From an uncultured Clostridium sp. (GTDB lineage Bacteria > Bacillota > Clostridia > TANB77 > CAG-508): a stretch of 64,000 nucleotides of DNA. Each line of letters starts with the position of its first letter. The stretch's first letter is position 1. Below, piece after piece: positions 18,048 through 25,565 of the stretch. The translations under genes and the position numbers were made by a program. The stretch covers positions 1-64,000 of the forward strand of contig URZW01000007.1 of the NCBI GenBank assembly GCA_900552555.1, read 5' to 3'. Below the pieces are notes generated by a model that saw nothing but the letters and a program-made list of their open reading frames with translations, ran no database searches and was not told where the DNA came from.

Positions 18048-18060
18048 AATATTAATAGTT

Positions 18061-18124
18061 CTAAAAATCTCTTTATCGAATACACATTATGTATAAAAGT
18101 GTAAAACGATAAGGAGATTTTTAG
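18061..18124 (+). promoter_or_regulatory. Hairpin masking the spoIIM ribosome binding site
   Basis: Arms CTAAAAATCTCTTTATCG (18061-18078) and CGATAAGGAGATTTTTAG (18107-18124) form an 18-bp stem with a single G-U pair around a 28-nt loop. The right arm contains the AAGGAG site and ends at the base before the ATG. The loop holds ACATTATGTATAAAAG, which includes -10-like sequence: transcription starting inside the loop would give an mRNA without the left arm. A weak terminator for the upstream gene is the alternative reading. Confidence 0.65.
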
Positions 18125-18763
18125 ATGAAAAGAAACAAACGATTAAAAATTTTAGAAACAATAAGTAACCATATAATAAACAACAAAAAAGAATACATAT
18201 TAGTAACACTAATATTTTTGGTAGGAATATTTTTAGGAGTAATGTTCATAAACAACACACAAGAAGAACAAATGACAGAAATAACATCATACTTAAACAA
18301 TTTTAAAGACAAATTAAAAAACACAGAAAAATTAGAAACAATGGGCATATTAAAAACAACCATTTTACAAAATATAACATTAGCACTAACATTATGGTTT
18401 TTTGGAACAACAGTAATAGGAATACCAATTGTTTTTGGAATAATATTATATAGAGGATTTTGTTTAGGATATTCAATAGCATCGATAATTACAATAATGG
18501 GTGTCGGCAAAGGAATTATATTTGTTCTGATAACTCTATTATTACAAAATATATTATTTATACCAGCAATAATAGCAATTGGAGTAAGTGGATTTAAATT
18601 ATATAAATCGATAGTAAAAGACAGAAATAAAGATAACATAAAAGTAGAAATTTTAAGACACACAATATTTTCAGCATTAATGTTAATAGTTTTATGTATA
18701 TCTGCAATCATAGAAATTTTGATTTCAACTAACATTTTAAAAAAATTTGTAAAATATTTTTGA
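18125..18763 (+). CDS. spoIIM: Stage II sporulation protein M
   Basis: 212 residues. SpoIIM is the integral membrane scaffold of the SpoIIDMP complex that drives septal wall remodelling and engulfment of the forespore. A charged N-terminus is followed by spans near residues 20-40 (YILVTLIFLVGIFLGVMF), 75-105, 105-160 and 175-205, with the typical FLVGIFLGVMFINN and FGIILYRGFCLGYSIA regions. Length is right for the family. The SD is within an 18-bp stem (18061-18124). In many Clostridia spoIIM precedes xerD, as here. Confidence 0.88.
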   Translation: MKRNKRLKILETISNHIINNKKEYILVTLIFLVGIFLGVMFINNTQEEQMTEITSYLNNFKDKLKNTEKLETMGILKTTILQNITLALTLWFFGTTVIGIPIVFGIILYRGFCLGYSIASIITIMGVGKGIIFVLITLLLQNILFIPAIIAIGVSGFKLYKSIVKDRNKDNIKVEILRHTIFSALMLIVLCISAIIEILISTNILKKFVKYF

Positions 18764-18850
18764 AAAATGTATTTACTTTTTTTAAATAGTTTGATATAAC
18801 ATATAAAGAATTTATGTAAATAGAAAATTTTGATATAGGGGTAGGGAAAA

Positions 18851-19732
18851 ATGGAAAAACAATTAAAACTTTTTTTTGAATTTTTAGAAAATGATAAAAA
18901 ATTATCAAACAACACATTACAATCATACAAAAGAGATTTAAAACAATTCAGAAGATACATAGAAGGATGCGAAGTAGCATATACAAAAGTAGACGAAGAA
19001 GTAATGCAAAACTACATTGAATATTTAGAAGAATTAGGAAAAAAACCTTCAACTATTTCAAGATGTATAGCATCAATAAGATCTTTTTATCAATATGTAT
19101 TAAAAAAAGGAAAAGTAAAAAAAGACCCAACAAAAAATATACAATCTCCAAAAGTGGAAAAAAGAACACCATGTGTCTTAACATCTAAGGAAGTTGAATT
19201 ATTACTAGAACAACCAAAAGATATTGATTTAAAAGGAATAAGAGATAAGGCAATGCTTGAATTTGCATATGCAACAGGAATGAGAGTTACAGAGATAATA
19301 TCATTAGACATAGATGATATAAACTTTACAGAAGGATATGTAAATTGTAGAAAAGCAAATAAACAAAGAATAATACCACTTGGAAAAATGTCTTTAAAAG
19401 CATTAAAAGAATATACAGACCATGCAAGAGAAATATTACTTAAAGATGATAATGAAAAAGCATTATTTGTAAATGTTAATGGACAAAGATTAACAAGACA
19501 AGGATTCTGGAAAATTATAAAATATTATAAAGAACAAGCTCATATAACAAAAGATATAACACCACATGTTTTAAGACATTCTTTTGCAACACATTTATTA
19601 CAAAATGGAGCAGATTTAAAAGCAATTCAAACAATGCTTGGACATTCAGATATTTCTTCAACACAAGTATATATGCAATTTCAAGATGAAGGATTAAAAG
19701 ATATTTATCAAAAAGCTCATCCAAGAGCTTAA
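18851..19732 (+). CDS. xerD: Tyrosine recombinase of the XerC/XerD type
   Basis: 293 residues, the usual size. A SAM-like N-terminal DNA-binding domain (1-85, SYKRDLKQFRRYI) and a catalytic domain with ATGMRVTEI (Arg), the beta-hairpin lysine region, HVLRHSFATHLL (His-x-x-Arg), GHSDISSTQVYMQ (His and the nucleophilic Tyr). It resolves chromosome dimers at dif. The position directly after spoIIM supports XerD rather than a phage integrase. Repeat B follows 12 bases after the stop. Confidence 0.93.
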   Translation: MEKQLKLFFEFLENDKKLSNNTLQSYKRDLKQFRRYIEGCEVAYTKVDEEVMQNYIEYLEELGKKPSTISRCIASIRSFYQYVLKKGKVKKDPTKNIQSPKVEKRTPCVLTSKEVELLLEQPKDIDLKGIRDKAMLEFAYATGMRVTEIISLDIDDINFTEGYVNCRKANKQRIIPLGKMSLKALKEYTDHAREILLKDDNEKALFVNVNGQRLTRQGFWKIIKYYKEQAHITKDITPHVLRHSFATHLLQNGADLKAIQTMLGHSDISSTQVYMQFQDEGLKDIYQKAHPRA

Positions 19733-19744
19733 TTTGAGATTCAG

Positions 19745-19799
19745 AGGGATTGAGGGACGTTCCTTAAAATCCCTTTTTTGAGGGATTAGGTGACACTCC
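19745..19799 (+). repeat. REP-like element, family B, copy 3
   Basis: AGGGATTGAGGGACG, TTCCTTAAAATCCC, then AGGGATTAGG and TGACACTCC: same layout as at 13291. It is a single copy, just after xerD. Confidence 0.85.
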
Positions 19800-19843
19800 T
19801 TGAAAATTTCAATAAAAAGATTAAAAAAAAAGATGTAAATTTC

Positions 19844-19871
19844 TTGACAAATGGGAAATTTATGGTATAAT
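19844..19871 (+). promoter_or_regulatory. Promoter of the infC-rpmI-rplT operon
   Basis: TTGACA (19844-19849) and TATAAT (19866-19871), spacer 16 bp: a near-consensus sigma-A promoter placed directly before the L20 leader. Confidence 0.88.
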
Positions 19872-19877
19872 AATTTA

Positions 19878-20010
19878 TGGTTACAAGAAGAAGCAATAAC
19901 TTCTCACCTTAGCAAATAAGCAAAAGGTTAGAAAATAAATAAAATTTTAAAGTGAAACTTTAAATTTATTTTGTGTATTGATTGACTTGTAACAAAAGTC
20001 AATTTTTTTT
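19878..20010 (+). ncRNA. L20 leader / attenuator of infC operon
   Basis: About 130 nt of untranslated leader between promoter and infC. It contains paired segments (AAGAAGAAGC... and a long AAATAAATAAAATTTTAAAG / CTTTAAATTTATTTTGT hairpin) and ends in a terminator stem ATTGACTT / AAGTCAAT followed by eight T (19981-20010). This is the arrangement of the Firmicutes L20 leader, in which excess ribosomal protein L20 binds the leader and favours premature termination. Assignment rests on position, length and the terminator. Confidence 0.75.
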
Positions 20011-20026
20011 ATGGAGGTGTTTTAAC

Positions 20027-20536
20027 ATAAAACAAGAATTACCAATTAATGGTCAAATAAGAGAAAAAGAAGTTCAATTGATAGGAGTAAATGGTGAAAA
20101 ACTAGGAATTGTATCTACAAGAGAGGCTTTAGAAAAAGCAGGAGAAAACAATTTAGACTTAGTATTAGTTGCACCAAATTCAAAACCAGTAGTTTGTAAA
20201 ATAATGAACTATGGTAAATATAAATTTGAACAAGCAAAAAAAGAAAAAGAAGCTAAGAAAAAACAAAAAATATTAGAAGTAAAAGAATTAAGAGTTACTC
20301 CAAATATTGAAGAACATGATTTTGAATTTAAAGCAAAAAATGCTAGAAAATTCTTAACAGATGGAAACAAAGTTAAAATAACAGTAAGATTTAGAGGAAG
20401 AGAAGTAAATAACTCTAAGGCAGGAGAAAAAGTTTTAAATAACTTCATAGAAAATTTAGAAGACATAGCTACTGTAGAAAAGAAACCAAAACTTGAAGGT
20501 AGAAATATGTTCACAATTCTAGCTAAAAAAGCGTAA
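20027..20536 (+). CDS. infC: Translation initiation factor IF-3
   Basis: 169 residues. IF-3 binds the 30S subunit and checks start codon fidelity. N-domain (LPINGQIREKEVQLIGVNGEKLG), linker rich in Lys/Glu, C-domain with RVTPNIEEHDFEFKAKNARKFL and VRFRGREV. The start is the unusual codon ATA at 20027, 9 nt after GGAGG. The in-frame TTG at 19982 lies inside the terminator hairpin and cannot be the start, and no ATG is in frame near the site. Rare start codons are a known IF-3 autoregulatory feature (usually AUU). Followed by rpmI and rplT. Confidence 0.92.
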   Translation: MKQELPINGQIREKEVQLIGVNGEKLGIVSTREALEKAGENNLDLVLVAPNSKPVVCKIMNYGKYKFEQAKKEKEAKKKQKILEVKELRVTPNIEEHDFEFKAKNARKFLTDGNKVKITVRFRGREVNNSKAGEKVLNNFIENLEDIATVEKKPKLEGRNMFTILAKKA

Positions 20537-20591
20537 AAACAACGCTTTAGATATAAAATAACTAAGATAAAAAGATAAGGGAGGAACTATC

Positions 20592-20795
20592 ATGGCAAAA
20601 TTAAAAACAAACAAAGCTGCAAAGAAAAGATATTCATTAACAGCAACAGGAAAAATTAAAAGAACAAAATCTAACAGAAGACATTTATTAGCAAATAAAA
20701 CAAAAAGACAAAAGAAATCTGGAAAAGTTCAAAATGCTTATGCAAGCAAAACATGTGAAAATACAATTAAAAAATTATTACCATATGGTGGATAA
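20592..20795 (+). CDS. rpmI: 50S ribosomal protein L35
   Basis: 67 residues, highly basic. MAKLKTNKAAKKRYSLTATG, KSNRRHLLANKTKRQKK and the C-terminal KKLLPYGG are diagnostic. AGGGAGGAAC precedes ATG. It sits between infC and rplT as in nearly all Firmicutes. Confidence 0.97.
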   Translation: MAKLKTNKAAKKRYSLTATGKIKRTKSNRRHLLANKTKRQKKSGKVQNAYASKTCENTIKKLLPYGG

Positions 20796-20867
20796 TATTT
20801 AATTAAAAATTCAAATTATAATTAACAAAAAAGATTTGATAGACGAAAAGAAAGTGAGGAAATAAAA

Positions 20868-21218
20868 ATGGCAAGAGTAAAAACAGCTAGAACAACAAGA
20901 GCAAGACATAAAAAAATATTAAAACAAGCAAAAGGATATTTTGGAGCAAAACATTATAGATTCAGAAATGCAAATCAAGCAGTAATGAAATCATTATCAT
21001 ATGCGTATGTAGGAAGAAAAGATAAGAAAAGTGATTTTAGAAAATTATGGATAACAAGAATTAATGCTGCTGCAAGAATGAATGGAACAACATACAGCAA
21101 AATGATTGCTGGTCTTAAAAAAGCAAATGTTACAATAAACAGAAAAATGTTAGCTGAAATAGCTGTAAGTGATCCAAAAGCATTTACAGAAATAGCTGAA
21201 ATAGCAAAAAATGCATAG
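20868..21218 (+). CDS. rplT: 50S ribosomal protein L20
   Basis: 116 residues. It binds 23S rRNA early in 50S assembly and represses its own operon through the leader at 19878. Typical N-terminus [29 protein letters not shown] and body [30 protein letters not shown]. The last gene of the operon; a terminator follows. Confidence 0.97.
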   Translation: MARVKTARTTRARHKKILKQAKGYFGAKHYRFRNANQAVMKSLSYAYVGRKDKKSDFRKLWITRINAAARMNGTTYSKMIAGLKKANVTINRKMLAEIAVSDPKAFTEIAEIAKNA

Positions 21219-21226
21219 ATTATAAG

Positions 21227-21255
21227 AAGAACACAGAAAAGTGTTCTTTTTGTTT
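21227..21255 (+). terminator. Rho-independent terminator after rplT
   Basis: Stem AAGAACAC / GTGTTCTT, loop AGAAAA, then TTTGTTT. It separates the ribosomal operon from the convergent spoVA operon. Confidence 0.85.
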
Positions 21256-21266
21256 AAACTATGGTT

Positions 21267-21659
21267 TTATTGTTTCTTCATTTTTGGTTTAGAAATCAAA
21301 GAAGCCAAATATCCAAAAAATACAGCAGCAGCAATTCCACCAGCAGCAGCCTTAACACCACCAGTAAAAGCACCAACTAAACCAGTCTCATTAACACCTT
21401 CAATTGCACCTTTAGCTAGGTTGTAACCAAAACCAGTTAAAGGAACAGTAGCACCGGCACCAGCGAAATCAACTAAATATTTATAAATTCCAAGACCACC
21501 TAAAATTGCACCGGTTGTTACAAAAATAACTAAGATTCTTGCAGGTGTAAGCTTTGTTTTATCTATCAAAATTTGACCAATTACGCAAATAAGTCCACCA
21601 ACAACAAAACATTTTAACAGTGGTAACCAATTAAAAACATTTATCCAATTTATATCCAT
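21267..21659 (-). CDS. spoVAE: Stage V sporulation protein AE
   Basis: 130 residues from ATG 21659 (MDINWINVFNWL). Four hydrophobic spans (CFVVGGLICVIGQIL, ILVIFVTTGAILGGLGIY, the AGAGATVPLTGFG loop, AAAGGIAAAVFFGYL). The GAGATVPLTGFGYNLAKGAIEG motif is typical of SpoVAE/SpoVAC, inner-membrane channel parts that move dipicolinic acid into and out of the spore. The frame is open to ATG 21722, but those codons encode repeat A; AGGAG about 13 nt before ATG 21659 supports the shorter protein. Last gene of the spoVA set. Confidence 0.88.
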   Translation of the reverse strand: MDINWINVFNWLPLLKCFVVGGLICVIGQILIDKTKLTPARILVIFVTTGAILGGLGIYKYLVDFAGAGATVPLTGFGYNLAKGAIEGVNETGLVGAFTGGVKAAAGGIAAAVFFGYLASLISKPKMKKQ

Positions 21660-21690
21660 ATAATTATACACTCTCCTAACTATGTTTTTT

Positions 21691-21721
21691 TGTCCTTTTG
21701 GGGACGGTTCTTTTTGGGACA
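21691..21721 (+). repeat. REP-like palindrome, family A, copy 3
   Basis: TGTCCTTTTGGGGACGG then TTCTTTTTGGGACA. Paired with an inverted copy 73 bp away; the same spacing (74 bp) separates the pair at 4201-4337, although the spacer sequence differs. Confidence 0.88.
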
Positions 21722-21794
21722 TTATTACTAAAAAGAATATTCTGTGTAACCGCTCTGTTTCTAAGATTTTATATTATGCTTAATTTTAAAAAAA

Positions 21795-21825
21795 TGTCCC
21801 AAAAAGAACCGTCCCCAAAAGGACA
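21795..21825 (-). repeat. REP-like palindrome, family A, copy 4 (inverted)
   Basis: An exact inverted copy of 21691-21721. Read on the minus strand it starts at the base after the TAA stop codon of spoVAD. Confidence 0.88.
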
Positions 21826-22827
21826 TTAAAGTTCTATACTGATTGCATGAGCTATTCCAGGAATGGATTCGCCCTGTTGAGAACTGGTAGAATTCATTAA
21901 AGCACCAGTTGCAACAAGTAATAATTTTTTAATTTTCTTTTCTCTTAATTGCTTAAATAAATAACCTGAAAATACAGTACCACAACAAGCACATCCACTT
22001 CCACCAGAATGAGTATCTTGCTTAGCTTTGTCAAAAATTAAAACACCACAATCATTATAATTAGATTTAATATTATAACCTTGAGATTTTGCAATATCAA
22101 TAGAAAGCTCTTTTCCGATGTGACCAAGGTCACCACTTATAATTGCATCATAATAACTTGGATTTCTGCCTGTATCTTTAAAATGTGTTATTAAACTATC
22201 GACAAATGCAGGAGCCATTGCCGCACCCATGTTATTAGCGTCTTTTATACCCATGTCAACAATTTTTCCTGGGGTGATGTGAGTTATATATGGACCCGTA
22301 CCTGTTTTAGAAATTATAGCAGCACCACTTCCAGTAACAGTCCATTGAGAAGTAGGTGGACGTTGATTACCAAGCTCAAGTGGAAATCTAAATTGTTTTT
22401 CAGCACTACAAAAATGACTAGAAGTTGCACATAATGCATGTTCAGCAAAGCTTTCAACAGCAATGGCAGATAATGCCATAGATTCTACAAAAGTAGAACA
22501 TGCACCAAATACACCGAAAAATGGAATGTTTAATTCGCGAAGACCAAAACTAGAAGAAATACATTGGTTAAGCAAATCACCAGCAAAGCAACAATCAATT
22601 TGCTCAGAAGGAATACCAGATTTACTAATTACTGTATTTACAGTTTCCTTTATAATTTTACTTTCAGCTTTTTCCCAGGTTTTTTCACCCCAAAACTCAT
22701 CATCTAAGGTTTGGTCAAAATATTTGGCAAGAGGACCTTGGGATTCCTTAGGACCAACAATAGAAGCACATTCTGTTATAGTTGGGGGATTATCAAATTT
22801 AATAGTTTGTTTTCCTATTTTTTTCAA
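21826..22827 (-). CDS. spoVAD: Stage V sporulation protein AD
   Basis: 333 residues. SpoVAD is the thiolase-fold protein on the outer face of the spore inner membrane that binds dipicolinic acid. Motifs: GKQTIKFDNPP at the start, VGPKESQGPLAKYFD, CCFAGDLLNQCISSSFG, GVFGACSTFVES, ISGDLGHIGKE and the Cys-rich SGCACCGTVF. The start was moved to TTG 22827 because AAGGAG lies 8 nt before it, and the resulting MKKIGKQT start fits the family; the ATG at 22863 has no site. Family A repeat at the stop codon. Confidence 0.93.
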   Translation of the reverse strand: MKKIGKQTIKFDNPPTITECASIVGPKESQGPLAKYFDQTLDDEFWGEKTWEKAESKIIKETVNTVISKSGIPSEQIDCCFAGDLLNQCISSSFGLRELNIPFFGVFGACSTFVESMALSAIAVESFAEHALCATSSHFCSAEKQFRFPLELGNQRPPTSQWTVTGSGAAIISKTGTGPYITHITPGKIVDMGIKDANNMGAAMAPAFVDSLITHFKDTGRNPSYYDAIISGDLGHIGKELSIDIAKSQGYNIKSNYNDCGVLIFDKAKQDTHSGGSGCACCGTVFSGYLFKQLREKKIKKLLLVATGALMNSTSSQQGESIPGIAHAISIEL

Positions 22828-22921
22828 AAAATCAACTCCTTTTTTGACAAAATTATATTGCACAGGTTATAGTTTAGAAAGTATCCTTAATAAACTATAA
22901 CTTGTCAAAATTATTTCTTTT

Positions 22922-23386
22922 CTAAACAAGTGTCATACTTTGTGTATTAAAAATTAAATAAACGATACCGACAATTATAGAGGCAGAAATACCAAATACA
23001 AGGACAGGACCTGCAACAGTAAACATTTTTCCACCAACACCCATTACATATCCCTCTGATTTGTATTCCATTGCTGGTGAAACGATAGAGTTTGCAAAAC
23101 CTGTTATGGGAATTAAAGAACCAGCACCAGCAAATTTTCCTATTTTATTAAAAATATTAAGTCCTGTTAAAAAAGCAGCAATTCCAATTAAAATTATAGA
23201 TACAATAGTACCAGATAAATTTTGGTCAAAACCACGTTCTTTACAAATATTCATTATTATTTGCCCAATTGTACAAATTAATCCACCAACCCAAAATGCA
23301 TTAAAACAATTCTTCCAAATAGGGGAATTAGGTGATTTTTTATTAACATAGTCTTGATATGTTTGTTTTGTTTCAATAGGATTCAT
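22922..23386 (-). CDS. spoVAC: Stage V sporulation protein AC
   Basis: 154 residues with four predicted spans and the family motifs CFNAFWVGGLICTIGQ and FAGAGSLIPITGFANSIVSPAMEYKSEG. SpoVAC is thought to be the mechanosensitive channel for Ca-dipicolinate. Its ATG overlaps the stop of the dodecin gene (TAATG), showing translational coupling. It lies 94 bp before spoVAD. spoVAA, spoVAB and spoVAF are not in the window, as in many Clostridia that keep only AC-AD-AE. Confidence 0.93.
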   Translation of the reverse strand: MNPIETKQTYQDYVNKKSPNSPIWKNCFNAFWVGGLICTIGQIIMNICKERGFDQNLSGTIVSIILIGIAAFLTGLNIFNKIGKFAGAGSLIPITGFANSIVSPAMEYKSEGYVMGVGGKMFTVAGPVLVFGISASIIVGIVYLIFNTQSMTLV

Positions 23387-23607
23387 TAATTATCACCCTT
23401 TCTATTTAAATCTATAAAAAACGTTAAATCTAAATCTACAAAATATTCTGATATTTTATTTCCATTTATTTTTGCTCTTTGTTCTAAAACTTTTACACCT
23501 GATAGATAATCTATTGTTTTTGAAGCTTCTTCTATAGTTTTTACAATTGCATCTTTCCATGATGTTTCAGATGAGCCCGTTATTATTAAGTGTTTTTCTA
23601 TATCCAT
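23386..23607 (-). CDS. Dodecin family protein
   Basis: 73 residues from ATG 23607, with a perfect AGGAGG 6 nt upstream; the longer open frame has no site. The sequence SSETSWKDAIVKTIEEAS, then VLEQRAKINGNKI and EYFVDLDLTFFID follows the dodecin pattern (beta, amphipathic helix, two beta strands). Dodecins are dodecameric shells binding flavin or CoA. The Trp of TSWKDA, at the usual ligand-stacking position, is retained. It is the first gene of the spoVA operon and overlaps spoVAC by the TAATG motif, so it is probably expressed in the forespore. Confidence 0.85.
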   Translation of the reverse strand: MDIEKHLIITGSSETSWKDAIVKTIEEASKTIDYLSGVKVLEQRAKINGNKISEYFVDLDLTFFIDLNRKGDN

Positions 23608-23694
23608 ACTAAACCTCCTAAAAAATCTTTTACAAATATTTTTTCCGTTTTTAGAAAATTTATACATTATGATTCATTATTATAAAGTGGCTTT

Positions 23695-23888
23695 CTTATG
23701 GTAGTTTGCTGTATAATAGTATTTTCAATTGCCTTCGGTTCAATACACAATATAATAATTTCTAAAATCTTTTTTGGACTCCCTTCCACTAAAGTGAACT
23801 CTTGTCCAAAAAAGATTTAATAAATTTTAATATTGTTTCAATCACATTCAGGCAATTGAAAATACTATTATACAGCAAACTACCATAA
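23695..23888. mobile_element. MITE-like hairpin element, family 1, copy 2
   Basis: A second copy of the element at 2839-3034. The central ~110 bp (TTGCCTTCGGTTCAATACAC onward) are practically identical, with a few compensating changes in the arms (GTATAATAG.. with CTATTATAC). It lies upstream of the dodecin-spoVA operon and of rsmB. No target duplication is evident. Confidence 0.8.
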
Positions 23889-23991
23889 TAAAATCACTTT
23901 ACGGTGACAATGTTTCTCATATATTATAAAAAATCACATTGCAAAAAAACAAAAAAAGATATATAATTCAAAAAAATAACGGAGGTAAAAA

Positions 23992-25335
23992 ATGATAGAC
24001 AAAACAAGAGAAATAGCTTTAAAAACTCTATACAAAATAGACCAAGAACAAGCATACTCAAATATAGAATTAAACGAACAAATAAAACAAAACAGAAAAA
24101 ACATAAACGAAAAAGACATAGGATTAATATCAGAAATAGTATATGGAGTAACAACATGGAAACTAACACTAGACGAAATAATAAAAAAACACTCAAAAAT
24201 AAAACTAAAAAAAATATCACCATGGATAAAAAACATACTAAGGATGGGAATGTACCAAATAATATTCCTAGACAAAATACCAAAATCAGCAGCAGTAAAT
24301 GAAAGTGTAAATCTAGCAAAAAGATATGGACATGCATCAAGTTCAAACTTTGTAAATGCAATATTAAGAAAAGTAGAAAAAATAGATTACGAAGAATTTT
24401 TCAAAATAGAAGATGATGCAGATAGAATTTCTAAAACAACATCTATGCCAAAATGGATTGTTGAAGAATTAATTAAAGAAAATGGTATAAAACAGGCGGA
24501 ACAAATTTGTAAAAACTCTAATTTAAAACCAAGTATTTCGATACGAGTAAATAGATTAAAAACAACGAAAGAAGAATTGATACAAAAATTAAAACAAAAA
24601 GGTATTGAAATAAATGAAGCACAACAGCAGTCAAATAAAAACAAAGAAGAAACAAGTAAGCAAGAAATAAAAGAACAAAACTTTTTAATTTTAAACAAAG
24701 TAAAAAATATTGAAAATTTAAAAGAATTTAAAGAGGGATTATTTACAATCCAAGACATATCAGCAGGTCAAACAGCAAAATTATTAAATCCAAAATCAGG
24801 AGAAAAAGTGTTAGATGCATGTTCAGCGCCTGGAGGAAAAACAACATATTTGGCAGAGATTATGGAAAATACAGGTATGATAGATGCATGGGACATACAT
24901 GAACATAGAACAAAACTAGTTGAACAAAATGCTAAAAGATTAGGAATAAGCATTATAAAAACACATGTTAGAGATGCAAGTATTTATGACGAAAATTTAA
25001 AAGAAAAATATGATAAAATTTTATTAGATGTTCCATGTTTAGGTATTGGAGTTATAAAAAGAAAACCTGATATTAAGTGGCAGAGAAAGCCAGAAGACAT
25101 AGAAGAAATTACAAAAATACAAAAACAAATATTAGAAAATTGTTCTAAATATTTAAAAAAAGGTGGAACTTTAGTATATTCAACATGTAGCATTTTAAAA
25201 GAAGAAAATGAGGATGTTGTTAATTGTTTTTTAAGTAAAAATAACCAATTTTTTACAAGTAAAGAGGAAAAAATAAATATACTTCCAAGTGCTAATGAAG
25301 ATGGATTCTTTATATGTATAATTCACAAAAAATAA
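23992..25335 (+). CDS. rsmB: 16S rRNA m5C967 methyltransferase
   Basis: 447 residues. An N-terminal NusB-like domain (1-130, ALKTLYKIDQEQAYSN, ISEIVYGVTTWKLTLD) and a C-terminal Rossmann methyltransferase: SAM-binding LDACSAPGGKTTYLAE, motif IV DVPCLGIGVIKRKPD, and the catalytic cysteine in YSTCSILKEENE. A Lys/Glu/Gln-rich linker lies near residues 200-225. Full length. The start codon is well placed after GGAGG. Monocistronic here, while many relatives have it with fmt/def. Confidence 0.93.
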   Translation: MIDKTREIALKTLYKIDQEQAYSNIELNEQIKQNRKNINEKDIGLISEIVYGVTTWKLTLDEIIKKHSKIKLKKISPWIKNILRMGMYQIIFLDKIPKSAAVNESVNLAKRYGHASSSNFVNAILRKVEKIDYEEFFKIEDDADRISKTTSMPKWIVEELIKENGIKQAEQICKNSNLKPSISIRVNRLKTTKEELIQKLKQKGIEINEAQQQSNKNKEETSKQEIKEQNFLILNKVKNIENLKEFKEGLFTIQDISAGQTAKLLNPKSGEKVLDACSAPGGKTTYLAEIMENTGMIDAWDIHEHRTKLVEQNAKRLGISIIKTHVRDASIYDENLKEKYDKILLDVPCLGIGVIKRKPDIKWQRKPEDIEEITKIQKQILENCSKYLKKGGTLVYSTCSILKEENEDVVNCFLSKNNQFFTSKEEKINILPSANEDGFFICIIHKK

Positions 25336-25449
25336 ACATAAACAACAGGTATTTTAAGCATTATTTTTCTTGGATTTTAATCCAAAACAACAAATGTTAC
25401 AGAAATATTACAAACAGTTTACAATTGTATTATAAATTAGTAAAACCTA

Positions 25450-25477
25450 TTGACTTTTTATCTAAAAAAGATAAAAT
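25450..25477 (+). promoter_or_regulatory. Candidate promoter of the pilus operon
   Basis: TTGACT (25450-25455) and TAAAAT (25472-25477), 16-bp spacer, 89 bp before the pilMN start. The leader that follows shows no clear structure. Confidence 0.5.
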
Positions 25478-25565
25478 AAAAGAGAAGCAATTGTAGTAAT
25501 TTGCAAAATTAAGTATGAAAATAAAAATGAAATTTAATATATAAAAAAATATAAAAGGAGCAGAA

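Noticed and set aside
21660..21722. ATG 21722 as spoVAE start
   Set aside because: Those codons are repeat A sequence; family N-terminus and ribosome binding site favour 21659.
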